From the NCBI GenBank assembly GCA_015039365.1, contig WION01000536.1, forward strand, positions 1-36,367: 36,367 nt of DNA, in the 5' to 3' direction. Positions 1 to 9,701 of the stretch are shown piece by piece. The notes under the pieces were generated by a model, which was not told the DNA's origin, ran no database searches, and saw nothing but the letters and a program-made list of their open reading frames with translations. Within the stretch, counting starts at the first letter, position 1, and every line of letters begins with the position of its first letter. Position numbers and translations under genes: made by a program. The stretch comes from Amanita rubescens. Taxonomy: Eukaryota > Basidiomycota > Agaricomycetes > Agaricales > Amanitaceae.

Positions 1-680
1 CCGAAGCTGGTGGAGCTGGCACCGGAGCTGGTGGAGCTGGCACAGAAGCTAGTACGGGAGCTGGCAGAGCTGGAAAAGGAGCTAGAAAAGAGGTTAGCAA
101 GGCTGCTGCCACCATGGGTAGCACGAGAACTGCCACCAGAGCTGGCAGAGCTGGTGCAGGAGCTGGTACGGGAGCTGGTGCAGGAGCAGCCTGAGGCACA
201 GGAGCGGGCACAGCCTGAGGAGCAGGCACAGGAGCAGGCACAGCCTGAGGAGCAGGTACAGGAGCGGCGGTGGAAATGGGGGTGGAAGCGGGGGAGGGTG
301 CAGGCACGGGAGCAGGCAAAGCGGGGGCAGGCACAGGTGCAGGTGCAGGCGCTAGCAATCCAAGTGTGGGAACGGATATGGGAACAGGCATGGGTGCGGG
401 TATGGGTGCAAGACTCAGTACAGGAGTTGGCATTGGAGTGGCAAGCTGTGAGGGAGCCGGAGCAGCAGCTGGGGAGGACGCTGGGGAAGCATCTGCAGAG
501 GAAGCTGGGGAAGCAGTTGGGGTTGACATTGGGGGAACAATTGGAGAAGCACCAGGGTGGACAACTGGGGAAGCGTCTGGGGGAACAGCTGGGGAAGCAC
601 CTGGGCAAATGTCTAAGCAAAGAACTAAAGCCACAGTTCATGGTACGCCTGATGCTACTGCAACTTCGTCATCAACAACC
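1..680. repeat. Low-complexity GC-rich tandem-like repeat, coding frame ambiguous
   Basis: The block is built from short imperfect units such as gagctggtg, ggagctggca and caggagcag, so several frames stay open together. Plus frame 1 is open from the left edge to 885 and reads Leu/Glu-rich. Plus frame 3 reads Gly/Ala/Thr-rich with varied third bases but contains three in-frame TGA codons inside repeat units near 195-255, and ends at 683. The minus strand reads Pro/Ala/Ser/Thr-rich (units like VPAPVPAPQ) from about 818 to the left edge, broken by one TGA at 638-640. The minus frame has the most natural composition, a mucin-like or cell-wall stalk, but neither strand can be chosen with certainty. 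The block may belong to a gene lying mostly outside the window. Confidence 0.6.
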
Positions 681-916
681 TGAGTCGCAAGAGCAAGAGC
701 AGTTCCAGCATTTGTGCAAGCTATTTCAGCCAGAGTTATTGTCGAAGGCACTAGTAGAGGTCCTACAACTGGGGTTGATTGGGGAACTGGAGCCGGGCTG
801 GCATGGAAAATGTGGTGAAATCGTCATAGCTGCTGACACAGATGTGCCCGGTTATGGTGGCATGTGGTATGTTGAACAAACATGAGTTATATCATTGTCT
901 AACATATCTGATTCAG

Positions 917-1283
917 GGTGAAGTGGTTGATTGAAAACCTTGGGAAGATTGTAATACACGGGCTGCAACAGGAGCCCTTGGTCGGTTGTTCATTCTCCGG
1001 GTCGTTTGAATTTCCAGCTTCATTTTCAGTCTCATTGAAAATCAATGTAAGTTGTTCATATATTGTCGATGAAACTTTTCTGATCCATTTGAAGGCAAAG
1101 ACTCCCGATGTGGCCATTAAGAAATTCAAAGATATTGAAGAATATATGAAACAAACTATTGAGCGGCGTGTAGAGTCCGTGCCCCTTGCTCTAGGGTTAA
1201 GAGAGGAATTGCAAGCGGAAATTCTAAATGGAATGATGACCACTTGGCACCTTGTGTCACCTCAGTTCCAACATAGTTGGTAG
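917..1283 (+). CDS. 3' part of an unrecognised gene (two exons)
   Basis: Two well-formed introns support plus-strand transcription. One runs 867-916 (GTATGT donor, CTAAC branch, TTCAG acceptor). The other runs 1047-1094 (GTAAGT donor, TTTGAAG acceptor). The exons 917-1046 and 1095-1283 read in one frame to a TAG and give about 105 residues after splicing. The last exon is helical and charged (AKTPDVAIKKFKDIEEYMKQ and onward). The upstream exon would have to lie in the low-complexity block in plus frame 1, which conflicts with the better minus-strand composition there. No family was recognised. It may be a remnant whose 5' part was replaced by repeat expansion. Confidence 0.35.
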
Positions 1284-1649
1284 TTAGTATGTGCGACCTT
1301 ATAATTTAATGCTCATGCAGTTATTGGCACAATCGATGATCGTGTCGATTCAGCTTATCATTTGAGATAAGTATTATGTTGTTCGGGCCCAACTTGAATA
1401 GTTAAAGAGCAGACCACGCGATGACATGGTGAGAATTATAATTGATTAAGTGACGATGTATCAGACCCTACGCGAAACAAGACGGGTACCCCTCGACATG
1501 TGTCTACGGTATCATCATATACGGCGACGGCGTCGTACTATGCATGATAGGGGAGATGCTCATGGTTCGGCCTCTTTCCCCTTTCCCTTCCCACTCGCCT
1601 GCGCCTGCCCACCCTCAGCGTCTGTGCCCGCAACGCATGGGTGACATCA

Positions 1650-2130
1650 TCACTCTAATGGGGAATGGCCGTTATACAACGGACTGTATCCTCCTGCTTC
1701 AGGGAGCTCCATACGGATGACGGAGCCCCGTGAGGATTCTGGGTTGAGGTAGCCAGCAACGAACCCACATACAGCGACCAACAAAGATGAAATGAGTGCG
1801 AGATGTGCATAGGCTCGGACGAGATTCTGTCGTTGCTGTTTGAGATCGGGGCATTTCAACAAATGTTATGACGTCGGAAGGGAAATTGCGAACCATGGAA
1901 GCGAAGACCCTGGGTCCGATCGGAGATGTTGCTGAATACACCAAAAATGTTGATGACGGCTACGGTTGAGTACATCGTGCCCAACATGGTGGAAATCCTG
2001 ACAAATTTGAGAAAATGTTCTGTGTTTCCAAAATAACATTAGCGTGATAGAGGTGTAGCCGTCACGAAATAGCGTACGCCGGTGATCGACCCCACATCAG
2101 TTCACGATATTCGGGACGAAACAAGCCTCA
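1650..2130 (-). pseudogene. Remnant of a multi-pass membrane protein gene
   Basis: On the minus strand one stretch near 2025-1900 reads FLKFVRISTMLGTMYSTVAV followed by INIFGVFSNIS, a hydrophobic helix. A second stretch at 1862-1650 reads AHLALISSLLVAVCGFVAGY, another membrane helix, then a short polar tail and stop. An intron with a GTACGC donor, CTAAT branch and ACACAG acceptor precedes the first stretch. The junction between the two stretches lacks a good donor, and no N-terminus or start codon was found. The pattern of short helices around LVRAYAHL resembles the small basidiomycete-specific four-helix membrane proteins, but this is only an impression. Probably a 3' remnant; it abuts the break of the neighbouring phospholipase-like pseudogene. 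Confidence 0.35.
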
Positions 2131-2178
2131 TTGTGATTTGTGATACCAGTATGTGGGTAGCAATACTTATCACGGAGC

Positions 2179-3212
2179 TCATAAATGAACTTGAACAGAG
2201 AGGTAGTGTTGCGCGAAGGCTTCAAAAAAATACATCTTATCTAGAGCCTGGTTTATAGCAGCCTCGTCATCCATTATTAATATTTTGTTCGTGAGCTGTC
2301 TGTAAGTCATTGAGGCATTTCTTGGTTTCATCGAGTGATGGTATTTCATTGTCGCCCGCGGTAGTACGAAGCTTCGAATATGTTTTTCTGATTTCGTTGA
2401 CAGCATCTTGGTGAACTTTTTTAGCGGTATCGAGTGCAGCTTTGTAAGCCATCTTAGCGTGTTCAATGGAGGTCTTGGCTTCCTTGGCAACCTCAAGCGC
2501 TTTTCGATGAGCGGCGGAGTACGCCTTGATAGCGTTCTGGGAGTGCTCAAATCAATAGCGCGAGCTGCAAAATCGACTCGTACGAACCTTGCCAAAATTA
2601 TCCCAATTACACAACGCGATCCTTTGACACGCGCCATACTTGTCACCTTCTGTCTTCGTAATATTGACATACATCTGATTGTACTGCGAGGCAATCTCGT
2701 TATAGGCCTATTGGATAAGGTGAAGAGAAAATCATAGTAGTAGCGATCCGAAACTTACCTCAGCGGAATCCTGCGCATTACTACTGGACACATCATCAAG
2801 TTTTTCCTTCTTTTCCTTCTGTTCCTCCATCAGTTTGATGAGAGGTCCTAAATGGCCCTCTTCATCGTTAACAAGTTTTACCACCAACAAGTATGCGAGT
2901 TCAACACTCCTGGTCGGTTGGATATACCAGTTATCGCTCAATTGATCCACATCTCCAAGCCCAACGGTGTAGTTTCCGTAGAAATCCCCAGAAATGGCGA
3001 CGATCTGGCCGAAGGAAAGTTTGTTCTGATTGGCTTCGAAATTAAAGTCTTTCCCTGAAATTCCCTCGGGATTCTGAAAGTTCTTCAACTTGACAGAATT
3101 ACCGATATATTCCTAGTATCCCAGACGTCATTGTAGATAATCAAGCAATTGCAAAAATCGGACATACATGCTGCAAAAGCTCGAAACCCAAGTTGTGGAA
3201 TGGCGGGATTAG
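2179..3212 (-). pseudogene. Zn-phospholipase-C-like gene, decayed copy 1
   Basis: This is a paralogue of the complete gene at 4053-7106, with the same intron positions. Recognisable exons are about 3212-3168 (exon 1), 3112-2759, 2707-2588 and 2536-about 2179. Exon 2 carries the family block FGQIVAISGDFYGNYTVG, and exon 3 carries IALCNWDNFGK. Damage is clear. The only nearby ATG is out of frame with exon 1. Exon 4 hits an in-frame stop at 2267-2269. The shifted frame then reads EAFAQHYL and stops at 2179, exactly where the intact copy has HYLTD plus the second His of its metal motif. Nothing homologous to the last 600 residues follows; a membrane-protein remnant comes next. Homology to the intact copy is seen directly; loss of function is inferred. 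Confidence 0.75.
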
Positions 3213-3256
3213 AGACTCATGGGGGCTCGCTGCAGAACGAATATACCCATTACATC

Positions 3257-3270
3257 GTTATAATTGGTTA
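3257..3270 (-). promoter_or_regulatory. Conserved CCAAT/TATAA-type promoter element of copy 1
   Basis: Reading on the minus strand this is TAACCAATTATAAC, about 45 bases upstream of exon 1 of the decayed phospholipase-like copy. The same element with one or two changes precedes the fragment copy at 3543-3556. A related CCATTATAAG lies at a similar distance before the intact gene, near 7143-7152. Position and conservation suggest a TATA-type core promoter. Confidence 0.4.
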
Positions 3271-3299
3271 AGAAAGGTGAGAGGGAAGGACGCACGCGG

Positions 3300-3507
3300 C
3301 GGCTGGCCCAAGGGAAGTCCATCCTTTCCGGGTTCAAAACTGAGGCCCTGTCCTAACATTCCCTCTGAATTCCTGGCCAACTTAACAGAATTATCGATAA
3401 TTGCCTAGCATCCCAGGCGTCATTGTACAGAATCGATTAATCGCAAAAACCCTACGTACATGCTGCAAAGGCTTGTTGTGGGAAGGCGCGCTTGTAAGGT
3501 CAGCCAT
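3300..3507 (-). pseudogene. Zn-phospholipase-C-like 5' fragment (copy 3)
   Basis: An ATG at 3507-3505 opens MADLTSAPSHNKPLQH (exon 1, 3507-3460). An intron with a GTACGT donor and GCTAG acceptor follows (3459-3405). Exon 2, beginning at 3404, reads DNSVKLARNSEGM and then GLSFEPGKDGLPLGQ. This aligns with the first 40 residues of exon 2 in the other two copies (NSVKL...). It then breaks off at about 3300, where the promoter of copy 1 begins. Only the 5' end is present, so no functional enzyme can come from it. It is the product of the local duplication. Confidence 0.7.
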
Positions 3508-3542
3508 GACTAACGCTGCAGAACGAATGCACCAAATGTATC

Positions 3543-3556
3543 ATTATAACTGGTTA
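3543..3556 (-). promoter_or_regulatory. Promoter element of the 5' fragment copy
   Basis: On the minus strand this reads TAACCAGTTATAAT, the duplicated counterpart of the element at 3257-3270. It lies about 36 bases upstream of the ATG of the fragment. Confidence 0.35.
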
Positions 3557-3590
3557 AGAAAGGCGAATAGAAGGACGCACGCGGCAGGGA

Positions 3591-3965
3591 TCTTGATTTC
3601 TGTCGTCTTCTCCAGCCTCAGGGTAGACCCATTTGACCAACATAACGTTCGCTTTTAATATCCACCACGTCCAGATGACCGGGATATAAATGACAGTGAC
3701 AAGAGGCATGTTCCCATGAATTCGGAATCGGTGGTCAGCGGGTGATCTAAAGAGGGAATATCCAGTCAGAAAGGTCACAAGGTGGACACACAGAGAGAAG
3801 CACCCGCTTGAGACCACGCACGTAAGAGAAGAATAGTGAGTCTGACAGAAGGAATGCTTCAGAATCATAACAAAATCCACCGTGGGAACCATCCAAATTA
3901 ACGGCAAAGTTCGTCGAACGTATATATACGGTATAGCCCCTATATGTTGCCCACAAGATATCAAA
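3591..3965 (-). other. Unresolved minus-strand coding-like segment with one hydrophobic helix
   Basis: A good intron can be drawn (GTGCGT donor near 3830, CTGAC branch, CTTTAG acceptor near 3750). The exon before it reads NFAVNLDGSHGGFCYDSEAF. After the acceptor, one frame stops at once. Another frame reads a hydrophobic stretch (MPLVTVIYIPVIWTWWIL) followed by VKWVYPEAGEDDRNQDP. The frames do not join cleanly. It could be a remnant of a small membrane or secreted protein caught between the phospholipase-like copies. No family was recognised. Confidence 0.25.
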
Positions 3966-4052
3966 TTTGCGAATAAGATTCTTCAGTTGCTAAACCAGCC
4001 AAACGCGTTCAACATTTCACATCGTATACTACGTACATTTGACCTTGAGTAA

Positions 4053-7000
4053 TTACTGTGTCGATTCCAGAGTCTCGCGTAGCTCATACTCATATGAACC
4101 ATTCTTCGGCAACAAATATCGGGCTCCCAGCGATCTATGGTCACTGAACAACACCATGATGCCAGAATCCTTCGTACCCTCCTCCCAGGCCACTTGGTGG
4201 GCATCCGAGAAGTGCATGTGCGGCGCCTTAAACCCTGTCAGTGGAATCTTGATTTTGCTAACGGTAGGGGTGCCGAAGGTGAGTTTAATTCCCGAGGTGG
4301 GAAAGACGATCAACTGGAGGGACAGATTTGCACCATCCCCAACTTCTGACGCGTCGATGACCAACGCGACAAGATCTTGTACCCCGGCCTGTTTGACGTC
4401 TAACGTGAACCACCTGACCTCGCGGGTTTCTGTCCATCTACCGATTCCGTGTTCGACAAGATCGAACACGTTTGACGAGATGCTCAGCTCGCTGCGTTCT
4501 CCATGGCTAATAGTGAGGTGAATGGTGTCCATGCGAACCTTATCACCCTTGCAATATGATGACCCATAGTAAATTCGAACGAGCCAAGGTACAGTCTTGT
4601 GGTACATTTCGAAAACAGCTTGCGCCCGGTCTATACTTCGTTCCTCCCAATGATATCGGGTGGGCTTCTGGACGGGCCGCGGGACAAGCTGCAGTCTGGT
4701 TTGCAGATTACCTGTCGCGGGCGAGAAAATGGGTTGCAGAACGGTTTGGCCATGCTGAAGACCGAATGCCAGAGTGACACCATTCTGAAGAATGTGCTTT
4801 CGTTTGGGCGCACCGCTATGCAGCCATGTCACGGTAGTGCATCGGGAATTCCAATCGTATCCATAAAGGCAAACATAATCGTTGTACTCCATCGTCTCAC
4901 GCGTCAGAATTGAGTGGGATAACATAAAGCTGTGGAACGACTTTTGAGAACGTGACTTTATGTGAATATTATCGAATCTTACTCGACGGGAGTTTCCAAA
5001 GTGTCCATCGCCACCACGTTTGGAGAAGAGTTCATATCAGCGGCACTGGATATCTCGACGTATGCATGCTTTTCGACATCGTTCCAACAACAGGTCGCGA
5101 CCGAAGTGTCGCCAGTAAATTTACCGTAAGCAATCTTACAGGACTCAGGGTCCACGTCCTCGCTTCGAAGTGGCTGATTCCATGTAACATACGAGTCCGT
5201 GTATCTGAGGCCTAAGTGAACCATCTTGTTAAGTTCTTTGAGTTGACCCACTACGGAAATGCATTGATCCTCGTGGGAGGGGAATGGCCGCGCTGCGATT
5301 ACTTCGAAGCCCTCAGGAAAGATGTATTCTGCCCACATATCGGAAGGCCATAGATTTGACGACGAGCGCAGGTCCTTGTCGTATCTATTCAATATCAATT
5401 TCGTTGAAGTTGTTCTGAGTTGCCAGGTGAAGTCCGGGTTGGGTGGCACGATAGAGGTTTTGATCCCAGATGGCATGATATTGACAGACCTTTCGGCTCC
5501 AGATCGCTTAGTGCTAGAGAACAGGTACATTTTCTTTTGAAAATCGTGTTTGAGAAACTCGTAAAGTGTTGGCCACCTGTCGTTATCTAGGGCTGTGAGC
5601 GGACAAGTCCAACCCCGGACATCGAGAATGACATTCTTCCCAGGTTCAGGTCGGAAAAGGGGCGTGAAGTTGTTTGGAGAATCATAGTCAAGATCTGGAA
5701 TCTATATGACAGTTCAGGGAGTGTGACTGCGGCGAAACAATATTAACCTTATCGAGCACCTTGAACCTCGGAGGGATCTTTCCAGACTGGCGCGCCCTCC
5801 AGATCTCGTCAACGCTCGCTTGTGCGGCTTCTTTAGCGACCTGGATATTCTCATCGCTTCCGTCACCACCCCACAGCCACTTTCCATCATGCATCGTCCA
5901 GGTTTTGTTTTCCCTATTCTTTACCTCGAGGCCGTTCTTACAATCCTCGTCATGCATAAGCCCAGCGCATTGATCCATACGGTGGATTTCCCCACTATAA
6001 TGAACGCTGTGAAGTTCGCGCCTCGGAGTGCGGATATGCCCGGCGGAAAACAGATCCGTGAGATAGTGTTGGGCGCACGCTTCAAGGAAATACGCTTTTT
6101 TTAGCATCTCCTTTAAGGTCTCTGAATTGTCGGGGGTCGGCGGCGTCAAGTCTCGTTTACTATAAGCATCTTTTACATTGTCGAACGCTTTCAGTAGACC
6201 ATTTGTCGCTTGCCGGAGCGCTCCTATATGAGCATCCTTGGCTTTATCCAGATCCTTTGCCTTCTCAGCTTGGTCGATCTTGGCGGTATGAGCAGTTTCG
6301 GCATTGTCAAGTTTTGTCCCGTAATTGTCCAGGGTATCCTGCAGTTCGGCGATCGCCGTCTTGAGTTTGTCTTCTGGGACCTCGGGGCGCGACGCCTCAT
6401 AAGCCAAGGAGGCTTTTTTGAGTGCTGCCGTATGAAATGTAGAGTATGCTTTGACGGCACCCTGAAATTATGAAATAATCAATAAAATCGGTAAAATCTA
6501 ACCGTACGAACTTTGCCAAAATGATCCCAATTGCATAACGCAATCTTGTCGCATATCTCTTCTGTAGCTCTAACATACTCCCGACTGTATTCGTCTGCGA
6601 TCTCCTTGTAAACCTTTAAAGAGTATGAGAAGAAAACTGTAGTATAAAGAGTTGACGTGAACCTGAATGGCATCTCGCCCTGGCTCGGCCTTCTTCTCAT
6701 CAAACTCTTTCCTCTGCCTCTTCATGAGGTCCATAACACGTTCCACAATGCCTGCCTGATCATCTTGCAGACGCTTCTCCAGTCGTGGCACGGAACGCAT
6801 AACACCCTTCGTCGGCCAGGTACTCCAGGTGTCGCTAAGTTGGTCTACGTCTCCAATACCAACAGTATAATCTCCGAGGAAGTCCCCCGTAAGAGCGACG
6901 ACCATGCCGAAGGAGAGCTTCTTTCTCCCGGCCACAAATTCTATGTCCCTTCCCAAGACGACATCCTTGTCCTCGTTGAATCTCAACTTTACCGAATTGC

Positions 7001-7106
7001 CAATCTCCTCCTGCAAATTGTCGCGTCAGGGTTAGTATCGAACAATCGCAGAAAAACGGCGCACATGATGTAAAGGCTCAAACCCCAGATTATGGAGGTC
7101 AGACAT
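4053..7106 (-). CDS. Zinc-dependent phospholipase C-like protein, complete gene (six exons, 933 aa)
   Basis: Exons by splice signals: 7106-7065, 7010-6663, 6613-6512, 6461-5748, 5701-4983, 4929-4053. Nearly all junctions are phase 0, and all have GT donors and AG acceptors (CTAAC branch in intron 1). Residues about 15-130 hold the block LSFGMVVALTGDFLGDYTVG. Residues about 170-280 are an Ala/Lys/Glu-rich coiled coil. Residue 296 starts HYLTDLFSAGH, which fits the core spacing of the zinc-dependent phospholipase C signature (H-Y-x-[GT]-D-x5-H). MHDEDCKNGL follows near 333. The C-terminal 530 residues are beta-rich and of no family I know. There is no signal peptide, so it is probably cytosolic. 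Lipid or phosphodiester hydrolysis is inferred from the metal motif only. Two damaged paralogues lie downstream. The ATG chosen has a TATAAG 40 bases upstream and matches the start of the fragment copy. Confidence 0.75.
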
Positions 7107-7617
7107 GGCGAGTGCTTCAGAGGATGTATTGCCCCATCCTTGCACTTATAATGGCAAAGTAAGAATCTCGATCTTTGCCAATATGTTCATGTGACGGGAA
7201 AGTCATCTGTTGACCATATGGAGCTTATCTTGCACCCTGATGGACGCCATAACATTGGCACGACAATTTTGGACAATGACAGTCAGGAAGAATGTTCTAT
7301 GAATAGCGAATCCATCATCAGTAATTTCGCAAAGAACACGAAGATGAGACAATACAGCGGTGATAGCATGGAATCTGCCGTGGACCACGAACACCAGAGC
7401 CTAAAACTTCATTTTCTCATACACGAGGGTCATGTGCGGAGCAGTATACTCTAGTAACGTTAACTCCTGGTTGACGACACGATTGACAAGCAGAACCAAA
7501 TAATCATCTGGCTCTTCGCAGTTTTACGAGATGACTCCCAAACAAGAGGACACTGCAATATAGTCATGATTACATTTATCTCATAAACAATGTAATCGCA
7601 CAAAATATAGCTGGGAA
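7107..7617. other. Intergenic: promoter of the phospholipase-like gene, terminator side of the hydrolase
   Basis: About 500 bases. Near 7143-7152 there is a minus-strand CCATTATAAG that probably serves the upstream end of the phospholipase-like gene. Short open frames occur on both strands (7191-7454 plus, 7203-7394 minus) without splice support, domain or codon pattern. No gene called. Confidence 0.4.
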
Positions 7618-8807
7618 CTAGAGGTGAGCCTGGAACCACTGAACTGCAGCCGTGAATGCACCCTCTTTGCCTGCCTTGACCTTGGGATCGCTCAGGTCTC
7701 CGCGGACCGCGAATCCATGAGTACATCCATCAAAGTATTCCCTCTTGTAACCGGGCTTAAATTTGCCCTCTTTCAAGATCTTATCAGCTATCGCTTGCGA
7801 TTCTGGCGGGAATTGCGAGTCAATTGTGCAGCTATTGATCAAGAGAGGGGCTTTTGCAGTTGAAGCGTATTTCTGTAACAATAACACCAGTTCACGCTGA
7901 GTTACAAAGAGGCTGGAGATCGCCTTACCTCGATGTCATCCGGGACCTTCAATAAAGAAGGATGCGAAACAACACAGACATCGATGACACTGTCGAATGC
8001 CAAATCGAACACATATCGACCTATGTAACTTGCTCGTTAACTATGCCTGAGCAGTCGAGGAAACACACTCACCGCCGAAGCAGTAGCCCGTAGCGGCGAT
8101 TTTCTTCACTCCTTGTTCCTTCAGCGCAGCGATGACTTTGTCCAAGGGAGGACGAGTTTGTGCAGAACCATGGTTCGGGAACCACTTGCTAATATCCCAG
8201 TCACTCTACATAGCCTAGTAAGACCATATCAAAGTCGAAAATCCACTTGAATGCTTACTCCTGGGGTGAGCGCGTCCGCGGGAGCAAAATCTCCGTTAAG
8301 ATAATCGGGAGCAACGGTCTAAAATAGGTAGAGCGCAATTGCATTAGATACGTTAACGATGATCGTCGGAAATCTTACCTTGAAACCATTATTCGCAAAG
8401 TCGTCAGCGAGAAGCTGTTGTTGAACTTGAGAACCGTGAGTAAAAGCGGCCCTGACGCAAACTTACCTGAGCATTCGGAAGTTGTGGGCCATAGATATCT
8501 GTCAAGAATAACACCACTTTGTCCTTGGCGTAATCCCCCGCCGGGGTAGCCACGTAACATTCAACTCCACCAATCGTCTCCCATTTGCCTGTTCCTCAAG
8601 TCAGCATGCCAAGGGAAGCAAATCACGGCACCCGGGCCAGATCCACTCAATCCAGTAAACCAGACAAGTAGACGATCTGAACCACGATGATCCTTACCAG
8701 ATGGTGTGCCCTCATGTCGTACACCTATGGATGATTATTCAGTCCTGACAGCACCGAAGCTACTACAAGACAAGCTCACCCTTGACGCAGTCTGCACAGA
8801 AACTCAT
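7618..8807 (-). CDS. Dienelactone hydrolase family protein (eight exons, 250 aa)
   Basis: Exons: 8807-8780, 8724-8698, 8588-8467, 8414-8379, 8318-8259, 8205-8073, 8020-7929, 7872-7618. The spliced frame closes at a TAG with 250 codons, the normal length of the family. The protein starts MSFCADCVKGVRHEGTPSG and runs through GVECYVATP and DIYGPQLPNAQ. The catalytic triad of the family is visible: Cys133 in ATGYCFGG, Asp184 in TIDSQFP and His218 in DGCTHGFAVRGD. These alpha/beta hydrolases open lactone or ester bonds in the cytosol; the natural substrate in fungi is usually unknown. A minus-strand TATATAAA lies about 60 bases upstream of the ATG. The first two exons are only 28 and 27 nt long. 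Confidence 0.93.
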
Positions 8808-8865
8808 GTTTTCTCAGATTTTGGACAAGCGAAGCTTGATTATGATCGCGATAACCGTACGGGTT

Positions 8866-8873
8866 TTTATATA
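8866..8873 (-). promoter_or_regulatory. TATA box of the dienelactone hydrolase gene
   Basis: On the minus strand this reads TATATAAA, about 60 bases upstream of the start codon at 8807. It is a canonical TATA sequence at a plausible distance. Confidence 0.55.
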
Positions 8874-9164
8874 TTATAGCGGATGTGATTGTTAATCATG
8901 ATCAGGCATCCGAGTCGGCATGGGTAAGTGACGTGTACACCGCTCCGCCGGCGCCCATCCCGTGACATATGTACACTCTCAACCAGGGTACAAAATTGGA
9001 CGCATGTATCTGTATTTGCATGCACGGGTCATACGCGGGGGTACGAATATTCTACATTAGATCACTAGACCGAACTCAAAAACTAATGGAATCTCCTGGA
9101 AACAGGCAACTGTTTTGGACGCTGAAGCGACTTTCATTGAAGCCTAGCACATAGCACCATTAGC

Positions 9165-9292
9165 GTTTCGCTATTGCGCCCAAAGTAATACATGGTCACT
9201 GCATTCCTACACATCATTCTGACTGCGCCTTATCATGTACTGAGCGGCGGCCTCCTCTTTGCCTTCTTCAAATCGTTTAAATTGAACATATA
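9165..9292 (-). pseudogene. Relic of a short-chain dehydrogenase 3' end
   Basis: On the minus strand this reads KRFEEGKEEAAAQYMIRRSQ, matching MFKRFEEGKEEIVQNRMKS at the C-terminus of the intact dehydrogenase at 9702-10810. The alignment continues past the stop into the 3' flank (atrgtcactgcattc shared at 9193 and 9674). No other exon of this copy is present here. It is a leftover of a tandem copy. Confidence 0.65.
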
Positions 9293-9484
9293 AAGAACTT
9301 CGCTAAATTCGGAGAAATCCGATATACCTTGAATTTGCAGTCATGCTCGACAGGCCCTACGATGCAGGTTTACGTCAGTCCCTGACCCGGGTCTACTGCA
9401 GCTGGCCATGTCCTACATAGCTCCTACTAATGCCACATGTGATGAATATATTTCTGGACACTCCACCTTCGTAAATAAGTGTTA

Positions 9485-9630
9485 GGATGGGATAGGGAAT
9501 CAATTGAATGTTCGCGCTCATCAATAAATTCCGAGTCTGGCTTACTTTACCGTCTTGCCTGGATGGGACAGGGAATCAATCGAATGTTTGCGCTATTCCA
9601 AGTCCGAGTCTGGCCTACTTTACGTCTTGC
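9485..9630. repeat. Two-unit tandem repeat (~76 and 70 bp)
   Basis: Units 9485-9560 and 9561-9630 both begin ggatgggaYagggaatcaat and both contain gagtctggcYtactttac. They differ by scattered changes and one small deletion. Non-coding, just downstream of the dehydrogenase stop. Confidence 0.75.
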
Positions 9631-9701
9631 ATAATCCACAATTAACATTTTGCCATTGCGTCAGTACTACTACATAGTCACTGCATTCGTACATTTGATT
9701 A

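Larger units (their letters stand above)
3100..3590. repeat. Tandem duplication of promoter plus exon 1 (two ~200-bp units)
   Basis: Unit 1 (about 3100-3300) and unit 2 (about 3390-3590) align along their length: the exon 2 start, the intron, exon 1, a gctgcagaacgaat block, a TTATAA-containing promoter element, and a shared right end ending in aaggacgcacgcggc. The units are diverged by scattered substitutions, so the event is not recent. The shared right end marks the breakpoint. Confidence 0.75.
8874..9701. other. Intergenic with decayed paralogue tail and a tandem repeat
   Basis: About 830 bases between the hydrolase and the dehydrogenase. It holds a decayed dehydrogenase 3' end (9165-9292) and a two-unit tandem repeat (9485-9630), listed separately. 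Nothing else was recognised. Confidence 0.5.

Noticed and set aside
10..885. 291-codon plus-strand Leu/Glu-rich open frame
   Set aside because: All frames of the repeat block stay open. This one has odd composition (Trp-rich antisense of Pro codons, many ggg/agg codons), so it is not called as a gene by itself.
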